From the NCBI RefSeq assembly GCF_018035235.1, contig NZ_WPCV01000002.1:930001-994000 (forward strand): DNA of 64,000 bases. The letters run 5' to 3'. The notes beneath the pieces were generated by a model that worked only from the letters and a program-made list of their open reading frames with translations, did not search any database and had not been told where the DNA came from. Both the position numbers and the translations under genes were made by a program. This DNA comes from Citrobacter sp. On2M. GTDB taxonomy: Bacteria > Pseudomonadota > Gammaproteobacteria > Enterobacterales > Enterobacteriaceae. Of the stretch, positions 1 through 9,711 are shown one piece after another. Position 1 is the stretch's first letter. Every line of letters starts with the position of its first letter.

Positions 1-407
1 AGTTCAACAACCTGCTCCTGCAGCCGCCTGACGCCGGACATATTCCTGCCAATTTCAATCACGCCAATCATGCTGCCATCGCTTGACCAGAGCGGGGCGG
101 TGGTATGTTGATAATCTACCGCCTGGCCGCGTGCGTTATAGTAAATCTGGTAGTGTCCAATATATTCCACGCCCTTCTTCAATGATGAAAGCATGGTGCT
201 TTGCGTCTCTTTCATGCTCGGATAGACGTCCAGCATATGTTTTCCTAATGCCTGCTCAATGCTATATCCATCCAGATCCGCGCTTTCCTGGTTGTAGTAG
301 ACATACTCGCCACGTTCATTGATCACCGCCAGGGGTTGGTGGATGAGGTCGAAGAAGCGGGAGAATATTTTAAGTGCTGCAGCCAGCTCTTTGTTGGTCG
401 AAGCCAT
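1..407 (-). CDS. PAS-domain N-terminus of a sigma-54-type activator (partial)
   Basis: Only the first 135 or so codons are present; the gene runs off the left edge. Translating the complement from the ATG at 405-407 gives an uninterrupted frame beginning MASTNKELAAALKIF. The segment at about residues 15-120 looks like a PAS sensor fold (HQPLAVINERGEYVYYN, DGYSIEQALGKHMLDVYP). A GAAGGAA ribosome site precedes the start. It is divergent from dokD, whose promoter is of the -24/-12 class. From memory, the Salmonella gene at this position (STM2361) is a PAS-AAA-Fis sigma-54 activator, so I infer the same here. The AAA and DNA-binding domains are outside the window and cannot be confirmed. The signal sensed by the PAS domain is unknown. 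Confidence 0.8.
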   Translation of the reverse strand, partial: MASTNKELAAALKIFSRFFDLIHQPLAVINERGEYVYYNQESADLDGYSIEQALGKHMLDVYPSMKETQSTMLSSLKKGVEYIGHYQIYYNARGQAVDYQHTTAPLWSSDGSMIGVIEIGRNMSGVRRLQEQVVE

Positions 408-454
408 AGCCGGATTCCTTCTTTTCCTGTTTTTCACTGCATCATTATAGAGAT

Positions 455-468
455 GACGAATTTTCGTC
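455..468. promoter_or_regulatory. Palindrome, candidate activator site (UAS)
   Basis: GACGAATTTTCGTC is a perfect 6-2-6 inverted repeat about 83 bp upstream of the -24/-12 element and about 50 bp upstream of the regulator start codon. The position suits an upstream activating sequence of a sigma-54 activator and could also mediate autoregulation. Binding is inferred only. Confidence 0.5.
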
Positions 469-520
469 GTTTTGATGAATAACATGCTAAGTGACAAAAA
501 ATATAATTCGCTATTATTTA

Positions 521-533
521 TAACGTATTGATT
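521..533. promoter_or_regulatory. IHF site (perfect consensus match)
   Basis: TAACGTATTGATT fits the IHF consensus (YAANNNNTTGATW) at every defined position. It lies between the palindrome at 455-468 and the -24/-12 element at 551-566, which is where IHF bends DNA in many sigma-54 promoters. The surrounding DNA is very AT-rich. Confidence 0.6.
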
Positions 534-550
534 TTTAATAAATAAAAACA

Positions 551-566
551 TGGCATGCCTGTTGCT
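551..566 (+). promoter_or_regulatory. Sigma-54 (-24/-12) promoter of the dokD operon
   Basis: TGGCATGCCTGTTGCT matches the RpoN consensus TGGCAY-N5-TTGCW, with GG and GC separated by exactly 10 bases. It reads towards dokD and predicts a transcript start near 577, leaving a leader of about 43 nt. A PAS-type regulator gene is divergent, which agrees with activator-dependent transcription. Confidence 0.85.
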
Positions 567-608
567 ATATATCCATCAAATGAATGTGGATTCTTGTGAT
601 GAAAATAA

Positions 609-2018
<1,410 letters not shown>

Positions 2019-2112
2019 ATCTCATTTTGGGACTCCGGCAGCGGCTGGAGTCCGTGAGTCAGGTGATTCGAAGAGGGCAGTGATGCCCCTGAGTGCATAA
2101 CAGGAGATGGCC

Positions 2113-3534
2113 ATGAGTAACAATAGTTCTGGCTTACTTGGCATCAAAGATATTGTCTTTATGAATGTCATTGCCATTCTGAGTTTGCGGCAAATACCCA
2201 ATGTCGCGCCCTACGGCGCTTCAGCAATGTTGCTGTGGGTGATCGCCGCATTCTGTCTGTTCTTTCCTCTGGCGATGGTGTGCGGTGAACTGTCGACCGG
2301 ATGGCCGAAAGATGGCGGGATATTCGTCTGGATCAAAGAGGCGTTTGGGAAACGTATCGCGTGGATAGTGGTGGTGTGCTTCCTCTTTTCCTGCGTGTTG
2401 TTTTTTCCCTTGATGCTTCAGTTCGGTTTTACGGCGTTGGGGTACATGATAGGCGGGGGCCTCGCGGAGAATAAGGCCTTTATTGGTATTGGTTCGGCGG
2501 TGATTTTTTGGTTGCTGACGTTAATGAATATTCGCGGCATGGAGTGGACCAAAATTATCAATAGCGTCAGCGCCTGGTGCGGCGTGTTCATCCCATCCGC
2601 CATTTTGATTATCTTGGCTATTGTGTGGTTGGCGACCGGGCATAAGATGCAAACCGATTATGCGACGGCGGCGAACTGGGTTCCTGATCTGAGCCATTGG
2701 GATACTATCGTCTTTCTGTCGAGCATGATGTTTGCTTTCGCCGGGCTGGAAGTCGCGCCAATGATTGCCGGACGTACGCGCAATCCGCAACGTGATTTCC
2801 CGCGCGCGATGGCGGTTTCTGCAGCCGTTATTGTTGGGATTTACATGGTTGGTACCTGGGCGCTGAACACACTGTTACCCGCGGGAAAAACCGATATTGT
2901 GGCGGGTGTGATGCAGGCAATGCATGCCGCGGCGGATACGTTACATATGCCCTGGCTGATCCCGGTAATGGCAATCTGCATGTTCTTTGGTGCATTAGGC
3001 CAGATCAACTCCTGGCTGGTAGGTCCTATCTACATGCTTCAGGAAGCCTCGCGTGAGGATAATTTGTTAGGGGATAAAATTGCCCGGTTGCATCCAGTCT
3101 GGAAAACGCCAGCCTTTGCGCTGATTGTTCAGGCAATAATCGTTACGGTATTGTGTTTCTCAACCTTTATCTCCCCGAGCGTCGCCGCGGCATACTGGAT
3201 GCTGACTGCATTGACGACCATCACCTATTTCATTCCTTATCTGGTGATGTTCCCGGCATTCTGGCGTTTGCGTCAGACGCAACCGGATACGCCCAGAAGC
3301 TTCAAAATCCCTGGAAAAGTCTTACCTGCCGTCCTGCCTGCACTTGGATTTATCTCTATTGCTTTTGCTGTCGCATTACTGTTTATCCCGCCTTCACAAA
3401 TTGATATGGGAGGATATTTCCAGTACGCCGGCAAGATCGTGGGTGGCGCGTTGCTGGCCGTCATCGTTGCTGAATGTATCTATCACCGGGCCCAGAAACG
3501 TAACGCTCGTCTGAGCGTGGCAGGAGGAAAATAA
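2113..3534 (+). CDS. APC-superfamily amino acid/amine transporter
   Basis: The product is an inner-membrane permease of about 473 aa with roughly 12 hydrophobic segments. The N-terminal segment KDIVFMNVIAILSLRQIPN and a glycine-rich first helix are typical of the amino acid-polyamine-organocation superfamily (glutamate:GABA antiporter-like branch). I prefer the ATG at 2113 to the one at 2107, because AGGAG at 2102-2106 sits correctly for the former and runs into the latter. It follows dokD by 94 bp and precedes the racemase-like gene by 1 bp. The context suggests uptake of a basic amino acid or exchange of it for the diamine made by DokD. The substrate cannot be read from the sequence. Confidence 0.8.
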   Translation: MSNNSSGLLGIKDIVFMNVIAILSLRQIPNVAPYGASAMLLWVIAAFCLFFPLAMVCGELSTGWPKDGGIFVWIKEAFGKRIAWIVVVCFLFSCVLFFPLMLQFGFTALGYMIGGGLAENKAFIGIGSAVIFWLLTLMNIRGMEWTKIINSVSAWCGVFIPSAILIILAIVWLATGHKMQTDYATAANWVPDLSHWDTIVFLSSMMFAFAGLEVAPMIAGRTRNPQRDFPRAMAVSAAVIVGIYMVGTWALNTLLPAGKTDIVAGVMQAMHAAADTLHMPWLIPVMAICMFFGALGQINSWLVGPIYMLQEASREDNLLGDKIARLHPVWKTPAFALIVQAIIVTVLCFSTFISPSVAAAYWMLTALTTITYFIPYLVMFPAFWRLRQTQPDTPRSFKIPGKVLPAVLPALGFISIAFAVALLFIPPSQIDMGGYFQYAGKIVGGALLAVIVAECIYHRAQKRNARLSVAGGK

Positions 3535-3535
3535 A

Positions 3536-4639
3536 ATGTATATGCCAATCCTGGAAATCAATTTACGCAAGCTGGAAGAAAATGCCCGAACGGAAAAAGC
3601 GCTGTTAGCCAGCAGTGGGATTGAGGTCATGGCCGTCAATAAAGTTTTTGATGGCTGTATTGAAACCGCACAGGCGGTATTTGATGGCGGCATTAAGGTG
3701 ATTGCAGAATCGCGGACCTATAACCTGAAAAAAATCCGTGAAATCGGCTGTACAACCTGTCTGCTCCGCAGTCCTTGCCTGAGTGAGATTGAAGATGTTA
3801 TCCGTTATGCCGATATCAGTCTGAACAGCGAACCCATCATCCTGCGGGCGCTATCTCAGGAAGCCCAACGCCAGGGGAAAACGCATCAGGTGTTGCTGAT
3901 GGTGGATATGGGGGATTTACGCGAAGGTATCTGGTTCACCGAGTATTCACACATTCTCAGCACCATCCGGCTCATTCAGGAATTGCCTTGCCTGGAACTG
4001 TATGGCCTGGGAACCAACTTCAACTGCTATGGCACGGTCTTGCCGACGGTAAAAAATGGTGAAGATTTTCTGGCACTGGCCGCACGAGTCGAGCAGGACA
4101 GCGGTGTGGCAGTTCGCCGACTCTCTGCCGGTAATTGCACCAGCTACCATTTACTGGATAAAGGTATTTGGCCTAAGGGGTTAAACCACCTGCGTATTGG
4201 GGGGCTACATGAGTTCGGCATTGAATATGTCGAGATGAAGTATCTGAATGAATTTCATCACTCTACAAAACCGGTGGAAAAAGCCTGTTCCGACATGTAT
4301 GTCCTTGAGGCAGAGATTATTGAGCTGAACAGCAAGCCAACAATACCCGTTGGAGAACTTGGCGTAGACGCCTTTCTGCAAACAAAAACCTTTGTCGATC
4401 ATGGCACGCGTTTGCGGGCGTTGTTGGCATTTGGTCGACAGGATGTCCCTTCCGATAACTGTGTGCCTTGCGATGACAATATCACCATTCTGGGACAAAC
4501 CAGCGATCATACGCTGGTGGATATTGAAGCATGCGAGCAGCCGCTGAAAGTCGGGGATATCATCCGCTTTGAACTCGACTACACAGGGCTTCTGATGGCC
4601 TGTCAGACGAAGGGCGTTGCCACGCGGTTTATTCGTTAA
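3536..4639 (+). CDS. Alanine racemase-like fold-III PLP protein (putative ornithine/lysine racemase)
   Basis: This 367-aa protein belongs to the alanine racemase N-terminal-domain family that includes ornithine racemase (Orr) and YhfX-type proteins. The predicted PLP lysine is K36 in MAVNKVFDG. A barrel-like N-terminal part is followed by SAGNCTSYHLL and a C-terminal beta domain. GGAGG lies just before the start, and the gene begins 1 bp after the upstream permease, so the two are translationally linked. Next to a D-ornithine/D-lysine decarboxylase, a racemase would convert the common L-amino acid into the decarboxylase substrate. That role is inference; the family also contains D-threonine and serine enzymes. 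Confidence 0.75.
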   Translation: MYMPILEINLRKLEENARTEKALLASSGIEVMAVNKVFDGCIETAQAVFDGGIKVIAESRTYNLKKIREIGCTTCLLRSPCLSEIEDVIRYADISLNSEPIILRALSQEAQRQGKTHQVLLMVDMGDLREGIWFTEYSHILSTIRLIQELPCLELYGLGTNFNCYGTVLPTVKNGEDFLALAARVEQDSGVAVRRLSAGNCTSYHLLDKGIWPKGLNHLRIGGLHEFGIEYVEMKYLNEFHHSTKPVEKACSDMYVLEAEIIELNSKPTIPVGELGVDAFLQTKTFVDHGTRLRALLAFGRQDVPSDNCVPCDDNITILGQTSDHTLVDIEACEQPLKVGDIIRFELDYTGLLMACQTKGVATRFIR

Positions 4640-4705
4640 GCCACTGCCGCCACAGTAGTGCATATGTGGCGGCGTCTCTGACCCTTTCTGAGACAGGGAG
4701 TGACC

Positions 4706-6172
4706 ATGAGTACCCTGCAAGCGCTACCCCCCGTCGAACCTGAAAATGGATTACGACGAAACCTCAAAAAGCGTCATTTGCTGATGATGTCGCTCGGCGG
4801 GACAATCGGTACAGGTTTGTTTATCGGCATAGCCGAACCGCTGAATAGCGTTGGACCAGCTGGAACATTGTTGGCTTATCTGTTCGCTGGTGCGATTATG
4901 CTGGCAACTATGATGTGCCTTGGCGAACTGTCCTGCGCATTTCCCCACTCAGGCTCATTTCAGCATTATGCGTTGATGTTCATGCCCAATCCCATCTGGA
5001 GCTATACCATTGGCTGGTTATATTGGCTGAGTTGGGTGTTTTCCCTGGCGGCGGATCTGACTGCTGCGGGCTTCATTGCCCATCAATTTTTCCCCGTTAT
5101 TCCTATCCACTTCTTCTGTCTTATCATTCTTGTCGTGTTAACGCTGATCAATCTCTGTTCGGCGAAAAGTTTCGGCGAATGTGAATACTGGTTATCTGCG
5201 ATTAAAGTTTTCGCGATAGTGCTTTTTATCGCGGCGGGTGGGGTAATGATCTTCTCGCTGTCAGGAGACACGAACTGGCATCCAACGTTAAAAAGTGGAG
5301 GATTGTGGTTTCCCCACGGATGGGAGCAAATTCTGGTCTGCATGACAATCGTCATCTATTCGTTCCAGGGCGTTGAGCTGGTTGGAAACGCGGCAGGCGA
5401 AACGGAGTCGCCGCATAGTGTCTTACCCAAGGTGATTCTTGGAATCGGTCTGCGTATTATTCTGTTTTACGGTCTGGCGATTGCTGTTCTGGCGTTGGTT
5501 TATCCGCAGGGAAAGATACCCGATGGAACCAGCCCCTTCGTGTGGGTATTCTCACATGTCGGTATGCCTGGCGCAGATGTCCTGATGACGCTAGTCATAT
5601 TCTCTGCTGCTGTGTCAGCGGCGAATTCCGCAATCTATGCCAGTTCACGCATGTTATGGTCAATGTCGGGCGACCGTTTCGCCCCCCGTTTTTTCGCCAG
5701 GACTAACGCCAGCGGTGTGCCTGTTTACGCTATTCTGATAACAGTAATGCTGGCTCTGGTATCGATGCTGACTCGCTATATTCCTGCACAGAAATTCTAT
5801 ATTTTGTTGATTGCCAGTACCGGGCAGGTGGGTTGTCTGGCGTGGATTACTATTGGCTGGTGTCAGTATCAGTTTCGCAAGGCTGTGAATGACGGGAAGT
5901 ATTCCCCTGATTTACTGCGCTATCGTTCACCGTTTTTTCCCTGGATGGCCAGGTTTGTTATTGTTACAAATGTTGCCATTATGGTGGGAACCTGGTTCAG
6001 TGAAAAAGGGGGCGTGATCATGCTGGTAGAACTGGCTTTTATGGTTTGTATTCTGGTTTCATGGTATGCGCTAAAACCTGCTTTGCGGACTGAAGAGGAG
6101 AGTGATTCCAGGTTGTCTGCGGTAAAGAAATACGGCACAGTTAGCCCATCAAGTGATGGAAAAGTAAAATGA
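4706..6172 (+). CDS. Amino acid permease (AAT/LysP-like APC family)
   Basis: The 488-aa protein has about 12 membrane segments and the N-terminal signature LKKRHLLMMSLGGTIGTGLF of the amino acid transporter branch that includes LysP, GabP and AroP. The second landmark, FQGVELVGNAAGETE (about residues 215-230), is also typical of this branch. An in-frame GTG at 4700 exists, but AGGGAG at 4695-4700 serves the ATG at 4706 better. The gene ends with ATGA, shared with ubiX. As the second transporter of the cluster it may import the basic amino acid while the other exports diamine, or the reverse; substrate unknown. It resembles Salmonella STM2357 by position. Confidence 0.8.
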   Translation: MSTLQALPPVEPENGLRRNLKKRHLLMMSLGGTIGTGLFIGIAEPLNSVGPAGTLLAYLFAGAIMLATMMCLGELSCAFPHSGSFQHYALMFMPNPIWSYTIGWLYWLSWVFSLAADLTAAGFIAHQFFPVIPIHFFCLIILVVLTLINLCSAKSFGECEYWLSAIKVFAIVLFIAAGGVMIFSLSGDTNWHPTLKSGGLWFPHGWEQILVCMTIVIYSFQGVELVGNAAGETESPHSVLPKVILGIGLRIILFYGLAIAVLALVYPQGKIPDGTSPFVWVFSHVGMPGADVLMTLVIFSAAVSAANSAIYASSRMLWSMSGDRFAPRFFARTNASGVPVYAILITVMLALVSMLTRYIPAQKFYILLIASTGQVGCLAWITIGWCQYQFRKAVNDGKYSPDLLRYRSPFFPWMARFVIVTNVAIMVGTWFSEKGGVIMLVELAFMVCILVSWYALKPALRTEEESDSRLSAVKKYGTVSPSSDGKVK

Positions 6173-6738
6173 AACGACTCATTGTAGGGATTAGTGGCGC
6201 AAGCGGGGCAATTTACGGCGTGCGCTTGCTACAGGTTTTGCGTGACGTTACCGATGTGGAAACCCATTTGGTGATGAGCGCCGCTGCCCGGCAGACGCTG
6301 GCGCTGGAAACGGACCTCTCCGTGCGCGACGTGCAGGCCCTGGCGAATGTGACTCATGATTCGCGAGATATTGCCGCCAGCATCTCCTCCGGCTCTTTTC
6401 AGACCGCTGGAATGGTTATCCTGCCGTGTTCAATTAAAACGCTTTCCGGCATCGTCCACAGCTACACCGATGGGTTGCTTACCCGTGCGGCAGATGTGGT
6501 GTTGAAAGAACGTCGTCCGCTGGTACTGTGCGTGCGTGAAACGCCTCTACATTTGGGGCATCTGCGGCTGATGATCCAGGCGGCAGAAATTGGCGCGGTG
6601 ATTATGCCGCCTGTCCCGGCATTCTATCATCGCCCGCAAACGCTCGATGATGTGATTAATCAAACGGTTAACCGCGTACTTGACCAGTTTGATATCTCCC
6701 TTGCGCAGGATCTGTTCACCCGCTGGCAAGGGGCGTAA
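6169..6738 (+). CDS. ubiX: Flavin prenyltransferase UbiX
   Basis: UbiX joins a dimethylallyl group to FMN to make prenylated FMN, the cofactor of the decarboxylase UbiD in ubiquinone synthesis. The 189-aa length equals the family standard. The N-terminal FMN-binding motif GISGASGAIYGVRLL, the SSGSFQTAGMVILPCSIKTL segment and the RPLVLCVRETPLH segment are all present. The start codon overlaps the stop of the upstream permease (ATGA), so translation is probably coupled to it. In E. coli the gene follows purF; here the D-amino-acid cluster stands directly before it. Expression may therefore depend partly on the sigma-54 promoter at 551, unless an internal promoter exists that I did not find. Confidence 0.97.
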   Translation: MKRLIVGISGASGAIYGVRLLQVLRDVTDVETHLVMSAAARQTLALETDLSVRDVQALANVTHDSRDIAASISSGSFQTAGMVILPCSIKTLSGIVHSYTDGLLTRAADVVLKERRPLVLCVRETPLHLGHLRLMIQAAEIGAVIMPPVPAFYHRPQTLDDVINQTVNRVLDQFDISLAQDLFTRWQGA

Positions 6739-6768
6739 TCCGTTCTATTCGCGTGCAAAGAAACATCC

Positions 6769-6792
6769 ATTGCCCTGTTTCAGGGCAATTTT
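6769..6792 (+). terminator. Intrinsic terminator after ubiX
   Basis: ATTGCCCTG and CAGGGCAAT form a 9-bp stem with a TTT loop, followed by a short T tract (TTTT including the last stem base). It closes the dokD-ubiX transcription unit. Confidence 0.8.
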
Positions 6793-6942
6793 GTAACCGC
6801 GATCATATCCTCAACATTTAATTCGCTAAAACCCAACGAAACGCTGCGGTTCAACCGCCAGACCTGCTATCTTCAAAATCAGGACATTGTTGCAACGTTT
6901 TATTAACATATTTAACGTCGAATATCCTCATCGACGCCAAAA

Positions 6943-6958
6943 TGGCATAAGACCTGCA
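6943..6958 (+). promoter_or_regulatory. Sigma-54 promoter of argT
   Basis: TGGCATAAGACCTGCA has the GG-N10-GC spacing of RpoN promoters and predicts a start near 6969, about 57 nt before argT. Nitrogen (NtrC) control of argT from such a promoter is established in Salmonella. I did not find a good NtrC site upstream. A perfect 13-bp inverted repeat, GCGGTTCAACCGC at 6846-6858, lies about 117 bp upstream of the predicted start and does not look like NtrC DNA; its role is unknown. Confidence 0.8.
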
Positions 6959-7025
6959 TGAAAAAGTCTGCAAACACACAACACAACGTAAAACATAATA
7001 AAATTACGCCACCTGAGGGTTATGT

Positions 7026-7808
7026 ATGAAGAAGACGGTTCTTGCTTTGTCTTTGCTGGTAGGACTCTGTGCCACCGCGGCCAGCCACGCAGCACTTCCG
7101 CAGACGGTTCGTATTGGTACAGATACAACGTACGCACCTTTTTCCTCTAAGGATGCTAAAGGCGACTTTGTCGGCTTTGATATCGATCTGGGAAATGAGA
7201 TGTGTAAGCGCATGCAGATCAAATGTACCTGGGTTGCCAGCGACTTTGATGCGCTAATTCCGTCGCTGAAAGCGAAAAAAATTGATGCCATTATCTCCTC
7301 GCTTTCTATCACCGAGAAACGTCAGCAAGAGATTGCGTTCTCCGACAAGCTTTACGCAGCAGACTCACGTCTGATCGCCGCGAAAGGTTCTCCGATTAAA
7401 CCGACTCTGGATTCCCTTAAGGGTAAACACGTTGGTGTGCTACAAGGCTCTACTCAGGAAGCCTATGCCAATGACAACTGGCGTAGCAAAGGCGTGGATG
7501 TGGTGGCCTATGCGAACCAGGACCTCATCTATTCTGACCTGACGGCGGGGCGTCTTGACGCAGCGCTGCAGGATGAAGTCGCGGCCAGCGAAGGCTTCCT
7601 GAAGCAGCCTGCCGGTAAGGGCTACGACTTTGCAGGTCCTTCGGTGAAAGATAAAAAATACTTTGGCGACGGAACCGGGATTGGTTTGCGCAAAGATGAC
7701 ACCGAGCTGAAAGCTGCTTTTGATAAAGCGCTGGGTGAACTGCGCAAAGACGGCACTTACGACAAAATGGCGAGTAAGTATTTTAACTTTAATGTCTACG
7801 GCGATTAA
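7026..7808 (+). CDS. argT: Periplasmic lysine/arginine/ornithine-binding protein ArgT
   Basis: ArgT is the soluble receptor that hands lysine, arginine and ornithine to the HisQMP2 ABC importer. The 260-aa precursor starts with a clear signal peptide ([22 protein letters not shown], cut after A-S-H-A). The mature part has the solute-binding family 3 signature [16 protein letters not shown] and the [17 protein letters not shown] segment. It is about 70% identical by eye to HisJ next door, so the pair arose by duplication. A GAGGGTT ribosome site precedes the ATG. It has its own sigma-54 promoter, which fits its use for scavenging nitrogen. From published work, argT mRNA is a target of the small RNA GcvB in Salmonella; I did not verify the site here. 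Confidence 0.97.
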   Translation: MKKTVLALSLLVGLCATAASHAALPQTVRIGTDTTYAPFSSKDAKGDFVGFDIDLGNEMCKRMQIKCTWVASDFDALIPSLKAKKIDAIISSLSITEKRQQEIAFSDKLYAADSRLIAAKGSPIKPTLDSLKGKHVGVLQGSTQEAYANDNWRSKGVDVVAYANQDLIYSDLTAGRLDAALQDEVAASEGFLKQPAGKGYDFAGPSVKDKKYFGDGTGIGLRKDDTELKAAFDKALGELRKDGTYDKMASKYFNFNVYGD

Positions 7809-7872
7809 TACGTCGCAGCGGGGAATTGACTGCACCATTGCGGGTAACTATTGCGGTGCATAATACATTGAG

Positions 7873-7889
7873 TGCACTGTTTTGGTGCT
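7873..7889. promoter_or_regulatory. Candidate NtrC enhancer upstream of hisJ
   Basis: TGCACTGTTTTGGTGCT matches the NtrC consensus TGCACT-N5-GGTGCA with one mismatch in the half sites. It lies about 136 bp before the start predicted from the -24/-12 element at 7991. Two further half sites, TGCACC at 7831-7836 and GGTGCA at 7855-7860, lie just upstream. Confidence 0.65.
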
Positions 7890-7990
7890 GTTGTCGCTGA
7901 CATAATAAGCATGAGTGCATACTTAAGCGCTTTTCATGCAAATAAATACCGCCGACAGGGCAGAATGCTTTGCCTTGTCGGCCTGATTAA

Positions 7991-8006
7991 TGGCACGATA
8001 ACTGCA
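7991..8006 (+). promoter_or_regulatory. Sigma-54 promoter of hisJQMP
   Basis: TGGCACGATAACTGCA matches TGGCAC-N5-(T/C)TGCA with GG-N10-GC spacing and points to a start near 8017, about 39 nt before hisJ. With the NtrC-like site at 7873-7889 this predicts nitrogen control of the histidine transport operon independent of argT read-through. Confidence 0.75.
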
Positions 8007-8055
8007 CCTGGTCCTGTAAAGATCCCCTATAAAAGACAGTCTGTTGAGGATAGTT

Positions 8056-8838
8056 ATGAAAAAACTGGTGTTGTCTCTTTCTCTGGTTCTGGCTTTCTCC
8101 AGTGCTACCGCAGCATTTGCCGCCATTCCGCAAAAAATTCGTATCGGTACGGATCCGACTTATGCGCCGTTCGAATCGAAAAATGCGCAGGGTGAATTAG
8201 TCGGTTTTGATATCGATCTGGCAAAAGAGCTGTGCAAACGTATCAATACACAATGTACCTTCGTGGAAAACCCGCTGGACGCGCTGATCCCTTCGCTAAA
8301 AGCGAAGAAAATCGATGCGATCATGTCCTCGCTTTCCATTACTGAAAAACGTCAGCAGGAAATCGCCTTTACCGACAAGCTTTATGCAGCCGACTCGCGT
8401 CTGGTTGTCGCTAAAGATTCTGCTATTCAGCCGACCATTGAATCGTTGAAAGGTAAACGTGTTGGCGTGCTGCAGGGCACAACTCAGGAAACGTTCGGCA
8501 ACGAACACTGGGCGCCAAAAGGCATTGAAATTGTCTCCTATCAGGGACAAGACAATATCTATTCTGACCTGACAGCAGGGCGTATTGACGCCGCATTCCA
8601 GGATGAAGTCGCGGCCAGCGAAGGCTTCCTGAAACAGCCGGTCGGTAAAGATTACAAATTCGGCGGCCCGTCTGTGAAAGACGAGAAGTTATTCGGCGTG
8701 GGTACCGGTATGGGGCTGCGCAAAGACGATAACGAGCTGCGCGAAGCACTGAACAAAGCCTTTGCTGAAATGCGCGCTGACGGGACTTACGAGAAACTGG
8801 CAAAAAAATACTTCGATTTTGATGTTTACGGCGGTTAA
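8056..8838 (+). CDS. hisJ: Periplasmic histidine-binding protein HisJ
   Basis: HisJ binds L-histidine in the periplasm and delivers it to HisQMP2. The 260-aa precursor has a signal peptide ([22 protein letters not shown]) and the family 3 binding-protein signature [17 protein letters not shown] start at the ATG at 8056, behind GAGGA at 8046-8050; an in-frame TTG at 8044 would add four residues to the signal peptide and overlap the ribosome site. It is a paralogue of ArgT, sharing long blocks such as [15 protein letters not shown] and [14 protein letters not shown]. It is followed by REP DNA that separates it from the membrane components, as in Salmonella, where this helps keep hisJ product in excess. 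Confidence 0.97.
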   Translation: MKKLVLSLSLVLAFSSATAAFAAIPQKIRIGTDPTYAPFESKNAQGELVGFDIDLAKELCKRINTQCTFVENPLDALIPSLKAKKIDAIMSSLSITEKRQQEIAFTDKLYAADSRLVVAKDSAIQPTIESLKGKRVGVLQGTTQETFGNEHWAPKGIEIVSYQGQDNIYSDLTAGRIDAAFQDEVAASEGFLKQPVGKDYKFGGPSVKDEKLFGVGTGMGLRKDDNELREALNKAFAEMRADGTYEKLAKKYFDFDVYGG

Positions 8839-8888
8839 TCACCGCAGGTGCTGATAAAGCCCGTAGATTTTTGACGCGTTGAATTTAC

Positions 8889-8959
8889 GCCTGATGGCGC
8901 TGCGCTTATCCGGCCTACGGTAATTTTGTAGGCCGGATAAGGCAAAGCCGCCATCCGGC
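8889..8959. repeat. REP/BIME element between hisJ and hisQ
   Basis: Two REP units in opposite orientation: GCCTGATGGCGCTGCGCTTA with TCCGGCCTAC (8889-8918) and the inverted GTAGGCCGGATAAGGC with GCCGCCATCCGGC (8928-8959). They can pair into a long stem. REP sequences were first recognised in this very intergenic region of Salmonella, where they stabilise upstream mRNA and reduce downstream expression. Confidence 0.9.
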
Positions 8960-9024
8960 ATTTAACGGTTAGTCTGAAATCAAAAGAGGCTTATTACTCC
9001 ACCACACACGACAGGACAGGCAGC

Positions 9025-9711
9025 ATGTTGTATGGCTTTTCAGGTGTTATTTTACAGGGCGCAATTGTTACGCTTGAGCTGGCACTCAGCTCGGTGGTAC
9101 TGGCGGTTCTGATAGGTCTTGTCGGCGCGGGAGCTAAGCTGTCGCAAAGGCGGGCAATGGGGCTTATTTTCGAAGGGTACACAACGCTTATCCGCGGAGT
9201 GCCCGATCTTGTCTTAATGCTGCTCATCTTCTACGGGTTACAAATTGCGCTGAATACCATAACCGATGCAATCGGTATCGGCCAGATTGATATCGATCCA
9301 ATGGTCGCGGGTATTATTACGCTCGGGTTTATCTACGGCGCCTATTTTACCGAAACATTTCGTGGCGCATTTATGGCCGTGCCAAAAGGCCATATCGAAG
9401 CCGCGACGGCATTCGGTTTTACCAGCTCACAAATCTTTCGCCGCATTATGTTCCCGGCGATGATGCGTTATGCCTTACCGGGGATTGGCAACAACTGGCA
9501 GGTCATTCTTAAGGCCACGGCTCTGGTGTCGTTGCTCGGACTTGAGGACGTAGTGAAAGCCACTCAGCTTGCCGGGAAAAGTACCTGGGAGCCGTTCTAT
9601 TTTGCCGTGGTGTGCGGGGTCATCTATCTGGTGTTTACCACGGTATCTAATGGTGTGCTGCTGTACCTTGAGCGCCGCTATTCCGTGGGTGTGAAGAGGG
9701 CTGACCTGTGA
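9025..9711 (+). CDS. hisQ: Histidine/basic amino acid ABC permease HisQ
   Basis: HisQ is one of two inner-membrane subunits that form the channel of the HisQMP2 importer. The 228-aa length equals the family standard and about five hydrophobic helices are visible. The EAA loop that docks HisP is at about residues 115-135 (GHIEAATAFGFTSSQIFRRI). The start ATG at 9025 follows GACAGGCAGC. The end overlaps hisM by 3 bases (GTGA). It is a paralogue of HisM. Confidence 0.97.
   Translation: MLYGFSGVILQGAIVTLELALSSVVLAVLIGLVGAGAKLSQRRAMGLIFEGYTTLIRGVPDLVLMLLIFYGLQIALNTITDAIGIGQIDIDPMVAGIITLGFIYGAYFTETFRGAFMAVPKGHIEAATAFGFTSSQIFRRIMFPAMMRYALPGIGNNWQVILKATALVSLLGLEDVVKATQLAGKSTWEPFYFAVVCGVIYLVFTTVSNGVLLYLERRYSVGVKRADL

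Noticed and set aside
83-322. 79-codon plus-strand frame at the left edge
   Set aside because: It overlaps the PAS-domain regulator frame on the minus strand, which has a clear protein family match and ribosome site.
7026-8838. Tandem argT/hisJ similarity as a recent duplication or mobile repeat
   Set aside because: This is the ancient, well-known paralogue pair of enterobacteria; the DNA differs throughout and no flanking repeats mark a recent event.
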